DNA of 64,000 nt from positions 558,001-622,000 of the forward strand of contig NZ_LMGU01000001.1 of assembly GCF_001427525.1 (NCBI RefSeq), given 5' to 3'. The stretch is from Microbacterium sp. Root61 (lineage in GTDB: Bacteria; Actinomycetota; Actinomycetes; Actinomycetales; Microbacteriaceae). The position numbers and the translations under genes were made by a program. The notes beneath the pieces are model-generated. The model saw only the letters and a program-made list of their open reading frames with translations, made no database searches and was not told where the DNA came from. Of this stretch, positions 60,471 to 64,000 are shown one piece after another. The first letter of the stretch is position 1, and every line of letters begins with the position of its first letter.

Positions 60471-61919
60471 ATGAGACGCGCAAAAATTGTCGCGACACTA
60501 GGACCCGCCACATCGACCTATGAGATGGTCCGCGCGATCATCGATGCAGGTGTCGATGTCGCCCGATTGAACCTCAGCCACGGCGACTACTCCGTGCACG
60601 AGGCCAACTTCGCGAACGTGCGGAAGGCGGCGGATGACGCGGGCCGCCCCGTGGCGGTGCTCGTCGACCTGCAGGGACCGAAGATCCGCCTCGGCAAGTT
60701 CGCCGACGGACCCCACGAGCTCGCCCCCGGTGACATCTTCAAGATCACGGTCGAAGACATCCCGGGCACGCGGGAGATCTGCTCCACCACGTTCAAGGGT
60801 CTTCCGCACGACGTCAAGCCCGGCGACTTCCTCCTCATCGACGACGGCAAGGTCCGTGTCGAGGTCGTGGAGACCGATGGCGTCGTCGTCACGACCAAGG
60901 TCATCGTCGGCGGCTTCGTGTCCAACAACAAGGGCATCAACCTGCCCGGTGTGGCCGTGAACGTGCCTGCCCTGTCCGAGAAGGACGAGGCCGACCTCCG
61001 TTGGGGTCTGCAGATCGGCGCCGACATCATCGCGCTGTCGTTCGTCCGTGACGCGAAGGACGTCCAGCGCGTCCACGTGATCATGGCCGAAGAGGGTCGG
61101 CGTGTGCCGGTCATCGCCAAGATCGAGAAGCCGCAGGCCGTCGACAACCTCGAGGAGATCATCGACGCCTTCGACGGCATCATGGTCGCCCGTGGTGACC
61201 TCGGTGTCGAGCTTCCGCTCGAGGCCGTGCCGATCGTGCAGAAGCGTGCCGTCGAACTGTGCCGCCGCATGGCCAAGCCGGTCATCGTCGCGACGCAGAT
61301 GCTCGAGTCGATGATCGAGAACCCGGTCCCGACCCGCGCCGAGACGAGCGACGTCGCCAACGCCGTGCTCGACGGCGCCGACGCGGTCATGCTGTCCGGC
61401 GAGACCAGCGTGGGCAAGTTCCCCGTGGGTGTCGTGGAGACCATGGCCCGCATCGTGGACTCGACCGAGGAGCACGGCCTGGAGCGCATCCAGCCGCTGC
61501 ACACCAAGCCCCGCACGCAGGGTGGTGCGATCACGCTCGCAGCGCTCGAGGTCGCGGAGTTCGTCGACGCGAAGTATCTCTGCATCTTCACGGAGTCGGG
61601 TGACACCGCGCGTCGCATGTCGCGTCTGCGTCCCCGCATCCCCATGGTCGGCTTCACCCCCGACCCGGCGATCCGTCGCCGCATGGCGCTGACGTGGGGC
61701 ATCCAGTCCACGCTCGTCGAGCACGTCGCCCACACGGACCGCATGTTCATCCAGGTGGACGACTACTTCCTGTCCAACGACCTGGCAGAGGTCGGCGACA
61801 AGGTCGTGGTGATCTCCGGTTCCCCTCCAGGAATCATCGGATCGACGAACGACATCCGCATCCACAAGATCGGCGACGCCGTCCACGGCAAGGCGCCCAT
61901 CTACCAGGTGCGCGACTAG
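60471..61919 (+). CDS. pyk: Pyruvate kinase
   Basis: Last step of glycolysis. The 482-residue protein starts MRRAKIVATLGPATSTYEMV and has ARLNLSHGDY, DLQGPKIRLGKF, VIAKIEKPQAVDNLEEIIDAFDGIMVARGDLGVELPLE region with catalytic Lys, and SGETSVGKFPVG. CGGAG lies 10 nt before the ATG. Length is normal and all domains are intact. Confidence 0.97.
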   Translation: MRRAKIVATLGPATSTYEMVRAIIDAGVDVARLNLSHGDYSVHEANFANVRKAADDAGRPVAVLVDLQGPKIRLGKFADGPHELAPGDIFKITVEDIPGTREICSTTFKGLPHDVKPGDFLLIDDGKVRVEVVETDGVVVTTKVIVGGFVSNNKGINLPGVAVNVPALSEKDEADLRWGLQIGADIIALSFVRDAKDVQRVHVIMAEEGRRVPVIAKIEKPQAVDNLEEIIDAFDGIMVARGDLGVELPLEAVPIVQKRAVELCRRMAKPVIVATQMLESMIENPVPTRAETSDVANAVLDGADAVMLSGETSVGKFPVGVVETMARIVDSTEEHGLERIQPLHTKPRTQGGAITLAALEVAEFVDAKYLCIFTESGDTARRMSRLRPRIPMVGFTPDPAIRRRMALTWGIQSTLVEHVAHTDRMFIQVDDYFLSNDLAEVGDKVVVISGSPPGIIGSTNDIRIHKIGDAVHGKAPIYQVRD

Positions 61920-61941
61920 TCCGCTTCCGATCCACCCGTCG

Positions 61942-61979
61942 AACGGTCGCGCTCGCTATGCTGAGCGCGACCGTTTCGC
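61942..61979 (+). terminator. Terminator of pyk with a -10 box in its loop
   Basis: AACGGTCGCGCTC (61942-61954) and GAGCGCGACCGTT (61963-61975) form a perfect 13-bp stem; TTTCG follows. The 8-nt loop GCTATGCT contains TATGCT (61957-61962), a fair -10 box for the gene starting at 61996. Confidence 0.75.
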
Positions 61980-61995
61980 ATGAAAGGCGACGCAT

Positions 61996-62379
61996 ATGAT
62001 CTGGGATCTCCTCTGGTACACCCTTCTGGTGTTCTACTTCGTCGCCTACATCTACGTGGTCGTGCTGATCATCATGGATCTGTTCCGCGACCACACCCTC
62101 AACGGCTGGCTGAAGGCGCTGTGGATCATCTTCCTGGTGTTCCTGCCGTTCCTCACCGCCCTGGTCTACCTGATCGCTCGCGGCAAGGGCATGGCGGAAC
62201 GGGCGCGGGCGAACCGCGGAATCGTGGCGGAAGCCGACGACTACCGTCCGAAGGCCTCCACCAGCCCGGCAGACGACATCGCGCAGGCCAAGGCGCTCCT
62301 GGACGCCGGCACCATCAGCCAAGGCGAGTTCGACGCCCTCAAGAGCAAGGCACTGGGCAACCAGTTCTTCGGCGCGTAG
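61996..62379 (+). CDS. PLDc_N membrane protein with SHOCT domain
   Basis: A 127-residue protein. Two membrane helices (about 5-27 and 39-62) form a PLDc_N-type domain, with WIIFLVFLPFLTALVYLIARGKGM as the hallmark second helix. A linker follows, then a C-terminal SHOCT motif (DDIAQAKALLDAGTISQGEFDALKSKAL region, about 95-122). SHOCT domains are thought to mediate oligomerisation. The role is unknown. It is a single gene between two terminators. Confidence 0.85.
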   Translation: MIWDLLWYTLLVFYFVAYIYVVVLIIMDLFRDHTLNGWLKALWIIFLVFLPFLTALVYLIARGKGMAERARANRGIVAEADDYRPKASTSPADDIAQAKALLDAGTISQGEFDALKSKALGNQFFGA

Positions 62380-62390
62380 CCGACTGCAGA

Positions 62391-62431
62391 AGGGACGGGA
62401 TGCCTCGATTCGAGGCATCCCGTCCCTCTTT
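62391..62431 (+). terminator. Rho-independent terminator after the PLDc_N gene
   Basis: AGGGACGGGATGCCTCG and CGAGGCATCCCGTCCCT pair perfectly over 17 bp around ATT, followed by CTTTA. The length and symmetry suggest it may work in both directions, also serving the minus-strand gene that ends at 62470. Confidence 0.85.
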
Positions 62432-62469
62432 ACGCCGACGGGGCGTCTTTTCCGTCGACGGCCTCGGGT

Positions 62470-62715
62470 TCAGCGACGTGCCCCGCGGATCCTGCCGTAG
62501 ATCCGCATCAACTGCGGAACGACGAGGTACACGGCGAGGGGCACGACGATCACCGACAGCACGAACGCGCGTAGAACGGGGTTCCAGTCGGCGGCGAACG
62601 GTGCCATGACGAGGAACCCGAGTGTGACCAGCGGGAAGATGGCGACCCAGGTGATCACCGCTCGAGCATGAATGGACGGCGGGTTGATCGCGGGCGGGTC
62701 GGTTGGCGATGACAT
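62470..62715 (-). CDS. Small two-helix membrane protein
   Basis: An 81-residue protein with two membrane helices (about 18-38 and 46-66) and a basic C-terminus RIYGRIRGARR. The helices resemble the C-terminal membrane part of some antibiotic-biosynthesis-monooxygenase-type membrane proteins, but no such domain is attached. AGAAGGAG 7 nt before the ATG at 62715 sets the start; the frame is open to 62766. It is divergent from the XRE-cupin regulator gene across 120 bp and is its most likely local target. Confidence 0.7.
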   Translation of the reverse strand: MSSPTDPPAINPPSIHARAVITWVAIFPLVTLGFLVMAPFAADWNPVLRAFVLSVIVVPLAVYLVVPQLMRIYGRIRGARR

Positions 62716-62792
62716 GGTGTCGCTCCTTCTCTGAATGGGCCGCAGGTGCGGGCCTCCTCTAGGCACGTTGCCACCGGGGGAGGCGGTTCTGG

Positions 62793-62818
62793 GAATCCTG
62801 TTGCCGAAAACGGAATTC
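62793..62818. promoter_or_regulatory. Imperfect inverted repeat, candidate XRE-cupin operator
   Basis: GAATCCTGTTGCC (62793-62805) and GAAAACGGAATTC (62806-62818) are imperfect reverse complements (9 of 13), with the core CCG-AAAA-CGG. It lies between the two divergent genes, 18 bp before the regulator ATG. Confidence 0.4.
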
Positions 62819-62835
62819 GCTGATTGCCTGTGTCC

Positions 62836-63423
62836 ATGAGTGCGTCACAACGAGTAGCGACAGAGTTGAGCCAGATCGCACCGAGGCTGAGGCATGCCCG
62901 CCACAAGAAGGACCTCACACTGGACCAGTTGGCGCAGGCGACCGGCATCTCGAAGAGCACCCTCTCACGCCTCGAGTCAGGTCAGCGCAAGCCGAGTCTG
63001 GAACTGCTGCTCCCCATCGTCGCTGCCCTCGCGCTCCCCCTGGACGAGATCGTCATGTCTCCCCGTATCGTGGACCCGCGTGTGGCCCGGAAGACGACCC
63101 GAGCAGATGGTCGCACCTTCACCCCGCTGTCCGGCCATCACGGTGAGCCGCAGGCCTACAAGATGACCGTCCCCGCTACAGACCGCACTCCCGTCCTTCG
63201 TACACACGCGGGATACGAGTGGATCTACGTGCTTTCAGGACGACTACGACTGGTGCTCGGCGAGCACGACATCGTCATGGGCACCGGCGAAGCAGCCGAA
63301 TTCGACACCAAGAATCCACATTGGTTCGGCGCAACGGGCGCGGGGCCGGTCGAGCTCCTCAGTTTGTTCGGCAAGCAGGGCGAACGCATTCACCTCAGAG
63401 CGCGCTCGAGCAGTGCGACGTGA
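62836..63423 (+). CDS. XRE-family regulator with cupin domain
   Basis: A 195-residue transcription factor. The N-terminal helix-turn-helix (about 14-68) has LRHARHKKDLTLDQLAQATGISKSTLSRLESGQRKPSLELL. A C-terminal cupin (about 110-185) has GYEWIYVLSGRLRLVLGEHD and TKNPHWFGA, likely a small-molecule or metal pocket. Such regulators often repress a neighbouring gene for uptake or breakdown of a small molecule; the effector cannot be told. The ATG at 62836 is chosen; an in-frame TTG at 62824 and no clear ribosome site leave some doubt. Confidence 0.88.
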   Translation: MSASQRVATELSQIAPRLRHARHKKDLTLDQLAQATGISKSTLSRLESGQRKPSLELLLPIVAALALPLDEIVMSPRIVDPRVARKTTRADGRTFTPLSGHHGEPQAYKMTVPATDRTPVLRTHAGYEWIYVLSGRLRLVLGEHDIVMGTGEAAEFDTKNPHWFGATGAGPVELLSLFGKQGERIHLRARSSSAT

Positions 63424-63516
63424 TCGGTGGACGCGTTGTCGGCGATACCGCCTCCGGAGTGGTCGAGGAGGATATCCCCGAGCAAACGCCGCAACACGGC
63501 CGCTTGCTTGCGGGGT

Positions 63517-63536
63517 GCCAGAGGCCGCCCTCTGGC
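63517..63536. terminator. Hairpin between the XRE-cupin gene and tRNA-Leu
   Basis: GCCAGAGG (63517-63524) and CCTCTGGC (63529-63536) pair perfectly around a 4-nt loop. It lies 21 nt past the tRNA 3' end on the minus strand and could end either transcript, but no T-tract follows on either strand. Confidence 0.35.
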
Positions 63537-63556
63537 GAGGACAGCCTCTCTTGATG

Positions 63557-63639
63557 TACCGGTGGTGGGACTCGAACCCACATGCCCTCACGGGCAACCG
63601 ATTTTGAGTCGGTCGCGTCTGCCATTCCGCCACACCGGC
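63557..63639 (-). tRNA. tRNA-Leu (anticodon CAA)
   Basis: The minus strand folds as a full class II tRNA of 83 nt: acceptor stem GCCGGTG with CACCGGT, D-arm, anticodon stem ACCGA/TCGGT with loop CTCAAAA (anticodon CAA, reads TTG), long variable arm TGCCC-GTGA-GGGCA, and T-arm GTGGG-TTCGAGT-CCCAC. The discriminator is A. CCA is not encoded. TATCGT on the minus strand at 63657-63662 is a possible -10 box. Confidence 0.97.
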
Positions 63640-63644
63640 CAGCA

Positions 63645-63656
63645 CGTTCGCGAACG
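63645..63656. promoter_or_regulatory. 12-bp palindrome CGTTCGCGAACG
   Basis: Perfect palindrome in the 38-bp divergent region between tRNA-Leu and the response regulator gene, next to both predicted -10 boxes. Possible operator; no regulator identified. Confidence 0.35.
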
Positions 63657-63665
63657 ACGATACCG

Positions 63666-63671
63666 TAGGAT
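63666..63671 (+). promoter_or_regulatory. -10 box (TAGGAT), candidate leaderless promoter of pdtaR
   Basis: TAGGAT ends 6 nt before the GTG at 63678 and only 3 nt before an in-frame ATG at 63675, favouring the GTG as the leaderless start. Confidence 0.5.
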
Positions 63672-63677
63672 TCAATG

Positions 63678-64000
63678 GTGACTGAGCACGAAGAAACCCC
63701 TGAGCCGACGACCACCGCCCCGCGACGCGTCGTCGTAGCCGAGGATGAGTCGCTCATCCGCCTCGACATCGTCGAGATCCTCCGCGACAACGGCTTCGAT
63801 GTCGTCGGTGAAGCAGGTGACGGCGAGACCGCCGTTCAGCTCGCCACGGAGCTGCGCCCCGATCTGGTGATCATGGACGTCAAGATGCCTCGCCTCGACG
63901 GCATCAGCGCCGCCGAGAAGCTGAGCAAGAACCACATCGCGCCCGTCGTGCTGCTGACCGCGTTCAGCCAGAAGGAGCTCGTCGAGCGCGCCAGCGAAGC
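63678..64000 (+). CDS. pdtaR: PdtaR-like response regulator, 3' end cut by window edge
   Basis: The open frame from the GTG at 63678 runs to the window end (107 codons). It is a receiver domain: acidic pair E22-D23 in VVAEDES, phosphorylation site D67 in LVIMDVKMPRLDG and T94 in LLTAFSQKELVERA. This closely resembles M. tuberculosis Rv1626 (PdtaR), an RNA-binding antiterminator with a C-terminal ANTAR domain; that domain would lie past the window. The position downstream of pyk agrees. An ATG one codon earlier (63675) is an alternative start. Confidence 0.85.
   Translation, partial: MTEHEETPEPTTTAPRRVVVAEDESLIRLDIVEILRDNGFDVVGEAGDGETAVQLATELRPDLVIMDVKMPRLDGISAAEKLSKNHIAPVVLLTAFSQKELVERASE

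Noticed and set aside
61807..61819. Second copy of the inverted-repeat arm (GTGGTGATCTCCG)
   Set aside because: It lies in the pyk coding sequence and encodes the expected VVISG stretch; no matching opposite arm is near.
63557..63639. tRNA-Leu as an integration site of a mobile element
   Set aside because: No integrase, no duplicated tRNA end and no atypical genes beside it within the window.

Overview
The window is a high-GC stretch of core chromosome from an actinobacterium, most likely Microbacteriaceae and Microbacterium-like. The assignment rests on gene order (pdxST-yebC-ruvCAB-yajC-secDF-rel; rpsD-alaS-ruvX-mltG-aro-efp-nusB; pyr-gmk-rpoZ-metK-priA-fmt-rsmB; his-trp-lgt-gltBD-pyk-pdtaR), GTG/TTG start codons, a PriA without ATPase motifs and an HGxxPAAW protein. 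It was made without database searches. Coding density is very high and most genes lie on the + strand. I found no insertion sequence, prophage, CRISPR array or genomic island.

Region by region. 1-3.8 kb: vitamin B6 locus, with pyridoxal kinase (cut by the window edge) and a MocR-type regulator facing away from the PLP synthase genes pdxS-pdxT. 3.8-13.1 kb: DUF1697, YebC, Holliday-junction genes ruvC-ruvA-ruvB, the Sec accessory genes yajC-secD-secF and the (p)ppGpp enzyme Rel. 13.1-15.5 kb: three minus-strand genes (orphan AbiEi-like antitoxin, DUF349 coiled-coil protein, small membrane protein). 15.6-21.5 kb: rarA, a 399-bp non-coding gap with a large inverted repeat, rpsD, alaS and ruvX. 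21.5-28.9 kb: mltG, the shikimate genes aroE-C-K-B-Q with an acetyltransferase gene inside, then efp and nusB. 29.5-31 kb: a metallo-beta-lactamase/Rieske fusion. 31-40.7 kb: a tightly overlapped pyrimidine operon (pyrR-B-C, a membrane protein, carA-carB-pyrF) led by a PyrR-binding RNA element and ending in a fused mIHF-guanylate kinase. 40.7-46.6 kb: rpoZ, metK, degenerate priA, fmt, rsmB. 46.6-53.3 kb: rpe, hisE-G-F-I and trpC-B-A with two small membrane proteins; trpE is not present. 53.3-62 kb: lgt, gltB-gltD, pyk. 62-64 kb: small membrane proteins, an XRE-cupin regulator, tRNA-Leu(CAA) and the start of a PdtaR-like response regulator.

Functionally the window joins nucleotide, amino-acid and cofactor synthesis to translation and repair. 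Glutamate synthase and carbamoyl-phosphate synthase both consume glutamine; PLP from PdxST serves TrpB; shikimate genes and trpCBA belong to the same aromatic route.

The most useful observations are: a repeated promoter layout in which a TANNNT -10 box sits 6-7 nt before the start codon (probable leaderless mRNAs); -10 boxes that overlap the stop codon of the upstream gene; the mIHF-Gmk fusion; the PyrR RNA element overlapping the pyrR ribosome site; absence of trpE and coaBC from their usual slots; and a 16-bp perfect inverted repeat before rpsD. I did not find convincing evidence of an entirely new multi-gene system.
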